Made by a program: the position numbers and the translations under genes
Shown: piece after piece, positions 16,898 through 25,332 of the stretch
How positions within the stretch are numbered: the stretch's first letter is position 1
How the letters are laid out: each line of letters begins with the position of its first letter
Assembly (NCBI RefSeq): GCF_003634705.1
Contig: NZ_RBWU01000009.1
Span: 1-64,000, forward strand
DNA length: 64,000 bases
Source: Actinomadura pelletieri DSM 43383
GTDB taxonomy: Bacteria; Actinomycetota; Actinomycetes; Streptosporangiales; Streptosporangiaceae
Reading direction: 5' to 3'
Notes under the pieces: generated by a model
Databases searched by the model: none
Told to the model about the DNA's origin: nothing
Seen by the model: the letters and a program-made list of their open reading frames with translations, nothing else

Positions 16898-17938
16898 ATG
16901 ACGACGAACGACCCGGCGGTCCCCGCGCCGCGCCCGGAAGCGCCGCTCCTGCAGGTGGCCGACCTGCACGTCCGGTTCCGGGTCCGGGGCCGGGACGTCC
17001 GCGCGGTGAACGGCCTCTCCTACACCCTCGCGGAGGGGGAGACGGTCGCGATCCTCGGCGAGTCGGGATCGGGCAAGAGCGTCGCCGCGCAGGCCGTCAT
17101 GGGCCTTCTCGACTCCCCGCCCGCGCAGGTCGACCGCGGGTCGGTGCGGCTGCGCGGCGCGGAACTGCTCGGCCTTCCGGAACGCCGCCGCCGCGCCTAC
17201 CGCGGCGAACACCTCTCGATGATCTTCCAGGACGCGTCGACGGCGCTGAACCCGGTGTTCACCGTCGGCGACCAGCTCGCCGAGATGTACCGGGTGCACC
17301 GCGGCCTCGGCCGCCGGGCGGCGCGGGACAGGGCCGTCGAGCTGATGGAGCGGGTGCGGATCCCGTCCGCCGGGCGTCGGCTCGGCGACCATCCGCACCG
17401 GTTCTCCGGCGGTATGCGCCAACGCGTCATGATCGCGATGGCGCTGGCGCTGGAGCCGGACGTGCTGATCGCCGACGAGCCGACCACCGCGCTCGACGTG
17501 ACCGTGCAGGCGCAGATCATGCGGCTGCTCGCCGCGCTGCGGGACGAGCTGAACATGGGCCTGGTCCTCATCACCCACGACCTCGGCGTCGTCGCCGGGG
17601 TCGCCGACCGGATCGTCGTCATGTACGCGGGGTCGGTCGCCGAACGGTCACCGGTCCGCGACCTGTACGCGCGGCCCGCCCACCCGTACACCCGGGGGCT
17701 GCTGGCCTCGGTTCCACGGCTCGGCCCGCGGCTCGGTTCGCGCAGGGCGCCGCTCGTCCCGATCGCCGGCGCGCCGCCCGATCCGGCGGCGCTGCCGTCC
17801 GGCTGCCCGTTCCGGCCGCGCTGCGCCCGCGCCGAGGCGGTCTGCGCGGCCGAGGCGCCGCCGCTCGTCACCGTCGCGCCGGGGCACGACTCCGCCTGCC
17901 ACTTCGCCGAGGAGGTGCACGGTGCCGGAACCGGGTGA
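16898..17938 (+). CDS. Peptide ABC transporter ATPase, DppD type
   Basis: 346 residues. Walker A GESGSGKS, Q-loop IFQDASTALNP, signature FSGGMRQRV, Walker B VLIADEPTTALD and switch THDLGVV identify the ATPase. The C-terminal oligopeptide-transporter extension with a cysteine cluster (SGCPFRPRCARAEAVC, then HDSACHF) matches the region that carries an iron-sulfur cluster or metal in DppD-type ATPases. It begins four bases after the permease stop and overlaps the next ATPase gene by 17 bases. Confidence 0.95.
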   Translation: MTTNDPAVPAPRPEAPLLQVADLHVRFRVRGRDVRAVNGLSYTLAEGETVAILGESGSGKSVAAQAVMGLLDSPPAQVDRGSVRLRGAELLGLPERRRRAYRGEHLSMIFQDASTALNPVFTVGDQLAEMYRVHRGLGRRAARDRAVELMERVRIPSAGRRLGDHPHRFSGGMRQRVMIAMALALEPDVLIADEPTTALDVTVQAQIMRLLAALRDELNMGLVLITHDLGVVAGVADRIVVMYAGSVAERSPVRDLYARPAHPYTRGLLASVPRLGPRLGSRRAPLVPIAGAPPDPAALPSGCPFRPRCARAEAVCAAEAPPLVTVAPGHDSACHFAEEVHGAGTG

Positions 17939-18941
17939 GGAGCCGATCCTGCGGGCGCAGGGCCTCGTCAAGCACTATCCGGTGACGCGCGGTGTGCTGG
18001 TCAGACGCGCGGTCGGGCAGGTCAAAGCCGTCGACGGCGTCGACCTGGAGCTGCGCCGCGGCGAGACACTCGGCGTCGTCGGCGAGTCCGGGTGCGGGAA
18101 GTCGACGCTGGCGCGGCTGCTGCTCGCCGACGAACGTCCCACGGCCGGGACGGTCCACTTCGACGGCCGGGACATCTTCGCGATGCGCGGCCCCGAACTG
18201 CGGGCCCTGCGCCGCCGCGTCCAGATCGTCCTCCAGGACCCGTACTCGTCCCTCGACCCGCGCATGACCGTCGGCGACATCGTCGCGGAGCCGTTCGCGA
18301 TCCATCCGGAAGTCGTGCCGAGAGGGGAGCGGCGGCGCCGCGTCCGGGAACTGCTGGAGATCGTCGGTCTGGGCCCCGACGCCCTCGACCGGTACCCGCA
18401 CCAGTTCTCCGGCGGCCAGCGGCAGCGCGTCGGGATCGCCCGGGCGCTCGCGCCGCGTCCCGACGTCATCGTGTGCGACGAGCCGGTGTCGGCGCTGGAC
18501 GTGTCCGTCCGGGCGCAGGTGATGAACCTGCTCGCCGACCTGCAACGGGAACTCGGGCTCGCATACGTGTTCATCGCGCACGACCTGGCCGCCGTCCGGC
18601 ACATCTCCGACCGCGTCGCCGTCATGTACCTCGGCAAGATCGTCGAGACCGGCGACGAGGCCCGGATCTACGAGCGTCCCACCCACCCGTACACGCGGGC
18701 GCTGCTGTCGGCCGTCCCGGTGCCCGACCCCGACGCGCCCGCCTGGACGCGGCGGACCCTCCTGGACGGGGAGCCGCCGTCGCCGCTGGACCCACCGTCC
18801 GGCTGCCGGTTCCGGACACGCTGCCCGCAGGCCCGGGACGTCTGCGCCGAACGGGAACCCGCGCTTGAGGCGCGCCCCGGCTCCGACCACCCGAGCGCCT
18901 GCCACTTCGCGGCGGAAGAGGCCCTCCCGGACCCCACGTGA
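17922..18941 (+). CDS. Peptide ABC transporter ATPase, DppF type
   Basis: 339 residues from a GTG inside the end of the previous gene. Walker A GESGCGKS, VLQDPYSSLDPRMTVGDI, signature FSGGQRQRV, Walker B VIVCDEPVSALD and switch AHDLAAV are all intact. The C-terminus has the same cysteine pattern as its partner (SGCRFRTRCPQARDVC, HPSACHF). It forms the ATPase heterodimer driving import. It is the last gene of the operon; the next gene starts 65 bases on. Confidence 0.95.
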   Translation: MPEPGEEPILRAQGLVKHYPVTRGVLVRRAVGQVKAVDGVDLELRRGETLGVVGESGCGKSTLARLLLADERPTAGTVHFDGRDIFAMRGPELRALRRRVQIVLQDPYSSLDPRMTVGDIVAEPFAIHPEVVPRGERRRRVRELLEIVGLGPDALDRYPHQFSGGQRQRVGIARALAPRPDVIVCDEPVSALDVSVRAQVMNLLADLQRELGLAYVFIAHDLAAVRHISDRVAVMYLGKIVETGDEARIYERPTHPYTRALLSAVPVPDPDAPAWTRRTLLDGEPPSPLDPPSGCRFRTRCPQARDVCAEREPALEARPGSDHPSACHFAAEEALPDPT

Positions 18942-19006
18942 AGGCGTCGACGTGATGGGCGTCGGCGTGATGGGCAACGCGGCGGCGGCTTCCGTAGGGT
19001 GGGGCC

Positions 19007-19867
19007 ATGGCACGCAAGGGCAGGCGCGGACCCCGGGCGAACCTGTACCCGATCGACGCGGGCGAGGCCGAGCTGCTCCGGGACGCCGACCGCGACGGCG
19101 GCTGGATGCTGCTGGTCGGCGGCGTGCCGCAGTCGTACGTCGACCTGTCCGACCCCACCTACCTCGACTTCGAGTACATGCGGCTGATGGGCGACGTCGT
19201 CGACTCCCTCGGCGTGGACGGTCAGGCGTTCGACGCGGTCCACATCGGAGGCGCGGGCTGCACGCTGGCCCGCTACATCGCCGCGACCCGGCCGGGGTCC
19301 CGGCAGGTGGTGCTGGAGCCGGACGCGGGGCTGGTGCGGCTCGTCCGGGAGCAACTGCCGGTCAAGGACGTGCCGGGCCTGCGGATCCGCGTCACCGACG
19401 GACGCGCCGGTGTCGCGGCCCTCGCCGACGACGCCGACGACCTCGTCGTGATGGACGCGTTCGCCGAGGCGTCGATGCCGCCCGACCTCGCGACCCGCGA
19501 GTTCGTCGTGGACGCGGCGCGGGTGCTGCGTCCCCACGGCGTCTACCTGGTCAACGTCGCCGACGGGTTCCGGTTGCCGTTCGCCCGCCGCGTCGCCGCC
19601 ACCGTCCGGTCGGTGTTCCGGCACACGCTGCTGATGGGCGACCCGGGCGTGCTGCGCGGCCGCCGGTTCGGCAACCTCATCGTGGCCGGGTCGCGTGAAC
19701 CGCTCCCGGTGGACGTGCTGCGGCGTCGCGCGGCGGGCGGCGCCGTCCGGGCCCGGCTCCTCGACGGCGGTGACCTCGCCGCGTTCAGCGCCGGCGCGGC
19801 GCCCCTGCGCGACGGCGAGGAGATCGTCGCGCCGGTCCCGCCGCCGCAGGTCTTCGGGAAGGCCTGA
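19007..19867 (+). CDS. Spermidine-synthase-like SAM-fold protein
   Basis: 286 residues. The Rossmann core is visible: VHIGGAGCTLARYIAATRPGSRQVVLEPD (glycine loop and acidic ribose ligand), then DLVVMDAFAEASMPPDLATREFV. The arrangement is that of aminopropyltransferases, but the DxxDP catalytic signature is reduced to MDAFAEASMPP, so polyamine synthesis is doubtful. Such proteins are widespread in actinobacteria without known function and may be methyltransferases. The N-terminus is basic (ARKGRRGPRANLYP) with no signal. Confidence 0.8.
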   Translation: MARKGRRGPRANLYPIDAGEAELLRDADRDGGWMLLVGGVPQSYVDLSDPTYLDFEYMRLMGDVVDSLGVDGQAFDAVHIGGAGCTLARYIAATRPGSRQVVLEPDAGLVRLVREQLPVKDVPGLRIRVTDGRAGVAALADDADDLVVMDAFAEASMPPDLATREFVVDAARVLRPHGVYLVNVADGFRLPFARRVAATVRSVFRHTLLMGDPGVLRGRRFGNLIVAGSREPLPVDVLRRRAAGGAVRARLLDGGDLAAFSAGAAPLRDGEEIVAPVPPPQVFGKA

Positions 19868-19934
19868 GGCCCCCGAATCCGCCTACCGTTCCGTATCGGC
19901 CGCACGCGCCCCGGCCATGTCCCATAATCGAGCG

Positions 19935-21944
19935 ATGGAGTCGTCCACCCGAATTCTGATCCTCGGCATGGATTCGTCGGGGAGGGTACTCCAGTTCGAC
20001 CGCAATGCCGCGGCCGTTCTGTCCCCGGACGGGAACGGTCTGCTGGGCGCGCACCTGGACGAGATCATCCCGGGCGCGCGGGAACCGCTGCTGGGGGCGT
20101 TGAAGGCCGGGCGGGAACGCACCACCATGCTCGCCATGGAGACCGCGTCCGGCGGGATGCTCGACGCGGTCGTCACCGTCCACCCGCTGAGCGGCTCCGC
20201 GCCCGAGATCGCGGCGCTCGCCGTCGTCCGGGTGCCGGTGCCCCTCGTCGACCGGTTCGTCGACCCCGCCGTCATCCGCAGGGCCCTGCTGGACGACGCG
20301 CTCCCGCGCATCGGCTCCACCCTCGACCTGGAGATGCTGGCGCGCGGCCTGATGGACGTCCTGGTCCCGCACTTCTGCAACTCCGGCGGCCTGCTCCTGC
20401 TGGAGAGCCACCTCGACGCCGACGAGCAGCCGGACGGTCCGGACGGCCCGCAGCTGCGCCGGATGGCCATCGGTTTCGACGACGACGACCCGGCGTGGGA
20501 CGCGACGTTCCCCACCGGCGAGTCCGTCGTGTACCCGCCCGGCACCCCGTACGCGCAGTGCATCGCCTCCGGGGAGCCGGTGCTGCGCGCCCTCGGCGGC
20601 GACGGCGCGGCGGCCCTCGCCGCCGACCTGCGCCGCCCGCCGGTCGGCGACCTGCTGAAGGGCGCCTCGATGCTGCTGCTGCCGATCACGTCGGCGGCGG
20701 GCGTCCTCGGCTTCTTCGTCTGCACGCGCACCGTCGCGCACCGCCCGTTCGACGCCTACGACGTCGAGATCGGGATGGAGTTCGCGAACCGCGCGTCCAT
20801 CTTCGTCGAGAGCGCCCGGCAGTACTCACGGGAGCGTGCCACCGCGCTCACCCTCCAGCGCAGCCTGCTGCCGACGGGCCTGTCGGCGCCGTCGCCGGTC
20901 GAGGTGCACCACCGGTACCTGCCGGGCAGCCGCCTCATCGAGGTCGGCGGCGACTGGTACGAGTCGATCGCGCTGCCCGGCGCCCGGGTCGCGCTCGTCG
21001 TCGGCGACGTCGCCGGGCACGGCGTCAAGGCCGCCGTCACGATGGGCAGGCTCCGCACCGCCATCCACACCCTCGCCGGGCTGGAGCTGCCGCCCGCGGA
21101 GGCGCTGGAACGGCTCGACTCGCTGATGCGCACCCTCGGCGAACGCGAACCGCACTTCGCGACCTGCGCCTATGTCGTCTACGACGCGGTCAGCGGACGG
21201 TGCGAGGTCGCCAGCGCGGGGCATCTGCCGCCGCTGCTCGCCCCGCCCGGCACGGAACCGGAGTACCTGCCGGTGCCGCCCGCGCCGCCGCTCGGCGTCG
21301 GCGGTGACGGACCCATCGTCAGCCGCGAGTTCACCGTCGAGGACGGCACCCTGCTGTTCCTGTACACCGACGGTCTGGGGGAGAACCGGGCCCGCGACAT
21401 CGACGACGGCCTCGCCCGCCTGCGCGGCGTGTTCGGAGGCGGCGGCGCCCGATCGCTGGACGACCTGTGCCAGGCGGCCCTCGACGGCGTCTACGACGAC
21501 GAGCACCGCGACGACATCGCGATGCTCGTGGCGCGCCTGGCCCGCATCCCCGCCGACCGGCACGCCACCTGGGAACTGCCCGCCGAGCCCGCCGCCGTCC
21601 GCCGGGCCCGGGGACTCGTCCGCGACCGACTCTCCCGGTGGGGCCTGGACGACCTGGCCCACCCGACCATGCTGCTGGCGTCCGAACTCGTCACCAACGC
21701 GATCCAGCACGCGGGCGGGCGGATCAGGCTGCGGCTCATCCGGGAGGGCGGCCTGGTCTGCGAGGTCTTCGACTCCTCCGACGGCCGTCCCCGCGTCCGC
21801 CACCGCGAGGACGGCGACATGAAGGAGTCGGGCCGCGGCCTCCACGTCGTCGGACGCCTCGCCCAGCGGTGGGGCGTGCGCCGCACCGCCGAGGGCAAGG
21901 TCGTCTGGTGCGAACAGGAACTGCCCCGGTCCCGGATGAACTGA
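19935..21944 (+). CDS. PP2C/SpoIIE-type serine phosphatase with PAS, GAF and anti-sigma kinase domains
   Basis: 669 residues from the ATG at 19935. In order: a PAS-like domain (residues 1-110), a GAF-like sensor domain (about 120-300, with FCNSGGLLLLESH and LLLPITSAAGVLGFFVC), a PP2C_SIG phosphatase (about 315-530: EVGGDWYESIALPGARVALVVGDVAGHG, then LLFLYTDGLGE and DDIAMLVARL), and a C-terminal HATPase_c domain (ASELVTNAIQHAGG). This pairs a phosphatase that would dephosphorylate an anti-anti-sigma factor with an RsbW-like kinase in one chain, as in many actinomycete stress-sigma switches. No sigma or anti-anti-sigma gene is adjacent. It is convergent with another phosphatase gene 18 bases away. 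Confidence 0.93.
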   Translation: MESSTRILILGMDSSGRVLQFDRNAAAVLSPDGNGLLGAHLDEIIPGAREPLLGALKAGRERTTMLAMETASGGMLDAVVTVHPLSGSAPEIAALAVVRVPVPLVDRFVDPAVIRRALLDDALPRIGSTLDLEMLARGLMDVLVPHFCNSGGLLLLESHLDADEQPDGPDGPQLRRMAIGFDDDDPAWDATFPTGESVVYPPGTPYAQCIASGEPVLRALGGDGAAALAADLRRPPVGDLLKGASMLLLPITSAAGVLGFFVCTRTVAHRPFDAYDVEIGMEFANRASIFVESARQYSRERATALTLQRSLLPTGLSAPSPVEVHHRYLPGSRLIEVGGDWYESIALPGARVALVVGDVAGHGVKAAVTMGRLRTAIHTLAGLELPPAEALERLDSLMRTLGEREPHFATCAYVVYDAVSGRCEVASAGHLPPLLAPPGTEPEYLPVPPAPPLGVGGDGPIVSREFTVEDGTLLFLYTDGLGENRARDIDDGLARLRGVFGGGGARSLDDLCQAALDGVYDDEHRDDIAMLVARLARIPADRHATWELPAEPAAVRRARGLVRDRLSRWGLDDLAHPTMLLASELVTNAIQHAGGRIRLRLIREGGLVCEVFDSSDGRPRVRHREDGDMKESGRGLHVVGRLAQRWGVRRTAEGKVVWCEQELPRSRMN

Positions 21945-21962
21945 CGCCTTCCGCCGGCCCGG

Positions 21963-23555
21963 TCACGGCTCGTCGCGGCGGACGACGACCAGCGCGACGT
22001 CGTCCTCCCGGTGGCCGAACTCGGCGATGATCCGGTCGCCGTACCGTTCCAGTTCGTCGTCCACGTCCGCCGCCACGGTCCGCAGCCGCTCCAGGTTGTC
22101 GGCGAGCGGGATGCCGCGGTCCTCGACCAGCCCGTCCGTGAGAAGGACGATGGTCCCGCCGGGCGGCACGCGGGCCTCCTCGACCGCCACGCCGTCACCG
22201 AAGCCCGGTTCGCGCGGAAAACCGAGCAGGAGACCACCGCCGCGGCCGTAGCGGGCCTGCCCGTCGGAAATGTGCAGCGGGGGAAGGTGCCCCGCGGTGG
22301 CGATGTGCGCGGCGCCGCCCCGGGGATCCAGCGTCATCACGGACATGGTGACCGTCTGGTCGTCGTGGTAGCGGTGCAGCACGTCGTTGAGCAGGCCGAG
22401 GATCGTGACGGAGTCGTGGCCCTCGGCGGCGAAGGCGCGCAGCGCGTGCCGGACCTCCGCCATGACGGTGGCGGCGTACAGGGAGTGGCCCTGCACATCG
22501 CCGATGGCGACCAGCACCCGGTCGCCGAGATCGATGACCTCGTAGAAGTCGCCGCCGACCTCGGCCTGGTCGCTGGCGGGCTCGTACCGGACGGCCAGCG
22601 ACCAGCCGGGCACGGACGGCAGCGACGCGGGCAGCAGGCTGTGCTGGAGGGTGAGCGACGTCAGGTGCTCCTCGGTGTAGGAGCGCAGTGCCTCCATCGC
22701 GAGCGCCACCGCCTGCCCGAGCTGGCGCAGCAGGTTGGTGTCGTCCTCCGTCCGCGCCCCGCGCATGCCGACCGCGATGCCGATGGGCGGACGGTCGTGC
22801 TTGAGCCTCGACACCACGAGCATGAGATCGTCGTCGGCGACGCTGTCGGGCAGCAGCTCCAGCCACCGCCGCAGCGGCACCCGCGCGACCTCGGTGCCGG
22901 TGTCGTCGCCGAGTCTCGTCAGCGCGGCGATCCGCGCCGGGATCTCCGGTGGGCAGTCGCGGCGCCACGGCCCGATGCCGAACTCGATGGTGCGCCGTAC
23001 CCGGCCGTCCGGTGGCAGCACGAACACCGACGCCGGCACCCCGAAGATCGCGAAGGCGCCGCGGGCGGCGACCGCGGCCAGCCCGTCGAACGACGTCGCC
23101 GCGTTGATGTCCAGGGACGTGCGGGTCAGTTCGGCCATCCGGGCGGCCATCCGTTCGGCGCGGCGCAGCGCCTGGTAGTAGCGCAGCACCGCCTCGACCG
23201 TCGCGAGGAACTCGCCGGGGTCGATCGGGTCGACCATGTAGGCGTCGGCGCCGCGCCGCAGCCCCTGGGCGCGGTCGGCGACGCCCACGGCCTGCGCGGA
23301 GATGTGGATGACGGGCAGCGCCCTGGTGTCCGGCGCCGCCTTGATCCGCTCACAGACCTCGATGCCGCTCATGTCCGGGAGCCGCACGTCCAGTACCACC
23401 AGGTCGACGGCGTGTTCGGTGAGCCGGACCCAGGTCTCCGCCGCCGTCGAGGCCTCCACCACGGTGTGGCCCGCGCGCCGCAGCCAGCCGCCGATGGTGC
23501 ACCGCTCGGTGTCGTCGTCGTCGACCACCAGCGTCGTGGTCGCGGCGACCGTCAT
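21963..23555 (-). CDS. Response regulator with PP2C/SpoIIE phosphatase output
   Basis: 530 residues from the ATG at 23555 (a GTG seven codons earlier is possible). Residues 5-125 are a receiver domain with acidic pocket VVDDDD and phospho-acceptor VVLDVRLPD; the conserved Lys position reads VDPIDP, so the usual switch lysine is missing. A GAF-like linker follows (about 150-300), then PP2C_SIG (EVGGDFYEVIDLGDRVLVAIGDVQGHS, TIVLLTDGLVEDRG, REDDVALVVVRR). Phosphorylation would tune dephosphorylation of an anti-anti-sigma factor. It lies convergent to the PAS-GAF-PP2C-ATPase gene, so the pair may report to one sigma pathway. Confidence 0.92.
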   Translation of the reverse strand: MTVAATTTLVVDDDDTERCTIGGWLRRAGHTVVEASTAAETWVRLTEHAVDLVVLDVRLPDMSGIEVCERIKAAPDTRALPVIHISAQAVGVADRAQGLRRGADAYMVDPIDPGEFLATVEAVLRYYQALRRAERMAARMAELTRTSLDINAATSFDGLAAVAARGAFAIFGVPASVFVLPPDGRVRRTIEFGIGPWRRDCPPEIPARIAALTRLGDDTGTEVARVPLRRWLELLPDSVADDDLMLVVSRLKHDRPPIGIAVGMRGARTEDDTNLLRQLGQAVALAMEALRSYTEEHLTSLTLQHSLLPASLPSVPGWSLAVRYEPASDQAEVGGDFYEVIDLGDRVLVAIGDVQGHSLYAATVMAEVRHALRAFAAEGHDSVTILGLLNDVLHRYHDDQTVTMSVMTLDPRGGAAHIATAGHLPPLHISDGQARYGRGGGLLLGFPREPGFGDGVAVEEARVPPGGTIVLLTDGLVEDRGIPLADNLERLRTVAADVDDELERYGDRIIAEFGHREDDVALVVVRRDEP

Positions 23556-23694
23556 CGTGCGATCCGGTCGCGCCACCCGGTGCTCACCCGCCCACCGTAA
23601 TCGCCGTTCCGGTTCGGGGCCATCGGGTATGACCTGGACGTTTACGTGCTATGACCGCCTTTTTTACATCGGTGGGCGGGTCGTCCCGGGTAGG

Positions 23695-24558
23695 TCAGTC
23701 CCACCAGAAGGACCAGTTCGTCTTGCCGCGGATCTCCTCGGCGTACCCGGCGAGCGTCCCCGGGCCCTGGAAGAGGATGTCGGGGCAGAACGCCCAGTGT
23801 TCGGCGGCGACATGGACGGCGTGCCGTGTCGTGATCGGTGGCGCCGCGACGCTGAGTTCCAGGGTGTTGAACCCCAGCGCGACGACGCGGGCGCCGAAAC
23901 GGTCCTCCCAGCCGCGCAGGACGGCGGCGAGCGGCGCGGTCCACTCGTTGTGGTTGAGCGCGCCCTGCCAGCCGACGGCGGCGACCGCGTCGGCGCCGCG
24001 CTCCACCGCGACCAGCCCCAGCGACAGGCCGCGCTCGGCGAGGGCGCGGGCGTACCGGTCGGCCACCGTGTCCGGGTCGTCGACCGGGACGCCGGGCGGG
24101 GCGAGCCCCGGGCAGTGCCGTCCGAACGGGGCCAGGTCGTCGAGGTCCTCGGGCGCCGCCTGCTCCGCCCAGTCCGACCACACCTCGGACATGAAGGCCT
24201 GCGGGACGTAATTGCCGACCTCCGTCACGGGTTCGGGGGCGATCTGCCCGGACGCCCACGGCTGGTCGGTCTCGTCCATCAGCAGCGGCCACAGGCCGGA
24301 GCGGGCGTGCTCGGCGCGCAGCCCGGCCCACAGGTCACCGTGGACGGGCTGTTCGCTCAGCCAGAACGCGGGACGCAGCGGCAGCAGGCGCTGCGGATAC
24401 CCGGGGTCGGGCCAGACCAGGTCCCCGTCGGGAAGCGGCACCGACAGCGTCCGCTCGGCAGCGTCGACGGCGCGGCCGCCGAACCCGCCGCCGTGTCCCG
24501 ACGGGTCGAACAGCCGCGCCAGATCGCCCGGCAGCCGCCGGACCTCCAGATCATCCAT
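23695..24558 (-). CDS. DUF4253 domain protein
   Basis: 287 residues from the ATG at 24558; an upstream TTG would add ten residues. The C-terminal half carries the DUF4253 pattern: PVDDPDTVADRYARALAERGLSLGLV, then GWQGALNHNEWTAPLAAVLRGWEDRFGARVVALGFNTLELSVAAPP, and ends with AEEIRGKTNWSFWWD. Family members are found in many actinomycetes with no known function; some resemble immunity proteins of toxin systems, but no toxin is adjacent. No signal peptide or membrane segment. Confidence 0.85.
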   Translation of the reverse strand: MDDLEVRRLPGDLARLFDPSGHGGGFGGRAVDAAERTLSVPLPDGDLVWPDPGYPQRLLPLRPAFWLSEQPVHGDLWAGLRAEHARSGLWPLLMDETDQPWASGQIAPEPVTEVGNYVPQAFMSEVWSDWAEQAAPEDLDDLAPFGRHCPGLAPPGVPVDDPDTVADRYARALAERGLSLGLVAVERGADAVAAVGWQGALNHNEWTAPLAAVLRGWEDRFGARVVALGFNTLELSVAAPPITTRHAVHVAAEHWAFCPDILFQGPGTLAGYAEEIRGKTNWSFWWD

Positions 24559-24806
24559 TTCACGCCGTTCCGATACAGAGCATGCCAACAGGATCTTGGC
24601 ACTGGTGATGGTAACGGCGCCGGGGCCCTGCGTGTCGGCTACTCGGCGCGGACGGTGACCCGTCCGTCGCGAAACACGCCCGGTCGACCGTCGGCGTGCG
24701 CGATGATGGCGGGACGGGTCGCCGCGCTCGACGGCCTCCCGCGTCGACGGCCCGAGGGGGAGGGCGACATCCGAAGTGGACCTGCCGTGCGGATCATGAT
24801 CGCCTC

Positions 24807-25268
24807 ATGATGGAGAGGCCTCGGATCAGGAGGGCGGTGCGGGCCCTCCTGCTGGACGGCGACGCGCTCGTCCTGCTGCGCCGCACCCGGCCGGACCGTC
24901 CGGTCTACTGGACGACCCCCGGCGGCAAGATCGAGCCCACGGACGCGAGCCCCGAGGCGGCCCTGCGCCGCGAACTCGACGAGGAACTCGGCGCCACCGC
25001 CGGGCCCGTCCGGCAGGTCTTCGCCTGCGCCGAGCAGAGTCCCGAATTGTTCCGGCTGAACACCTTCTACGTGTGCCGCCTGGTGTCGATGGACCTGTCC
25101 CGCAGGCACGGTCCCGAGTTCGACGACCCCGACCCCGCCAGGGGCCGCTACGACGTCGACCTCGTGCCCTGCGCGGCCGCCGCCCTCGCGTCCATCGCCC
25201 TGATCCCCGAGACGCTCGCCGCCTATCTCCAGGACCACGCCGCGGACCTTCCCGCACTCATCCCCTAG
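24807..25268 (+). CDS. Nudix hydrolase
   Basis: 153 residues; two ATGs in a row at 24807 and 24810, without a strong Shine-Dalgarno. The Nudix box is GGKIEPTDASPEAALRRELDEELGA: the REL-DEELG metal-binding core is intact, but the upstream Glu is Asp with a one-residue insertion. Nudix enzymes cleave nucleoside diphosphates linked to another group. The first residues (RRAVRALLLDGDALVLLRRTRPDRP) form the usual beta strand. Substrate unknown. A 248-bp gap with no other gene separates it from the divergent DUF4253 gene. Confidence 0.9.
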   Translation: MMERPRIRRAVRALLLDGDALVLLRRTRPDRPVYWTTPGGKIEPTDASPEAALRRELDEELGATAGPVRQVFACAEQSPELFRLNTFYVCRLVSMDLSRRHGPEFDDPDPARGRYDVDLVPCAAAALASIALIPETLAAYLQDHAADLPALIP

Positions 25269-25332
25269 GGGGTTGTCAGACACGCGGGCCTGTGCGAGCT
25301 TGGCAGAGCGATCATGATCAAGGAGATTCCGG

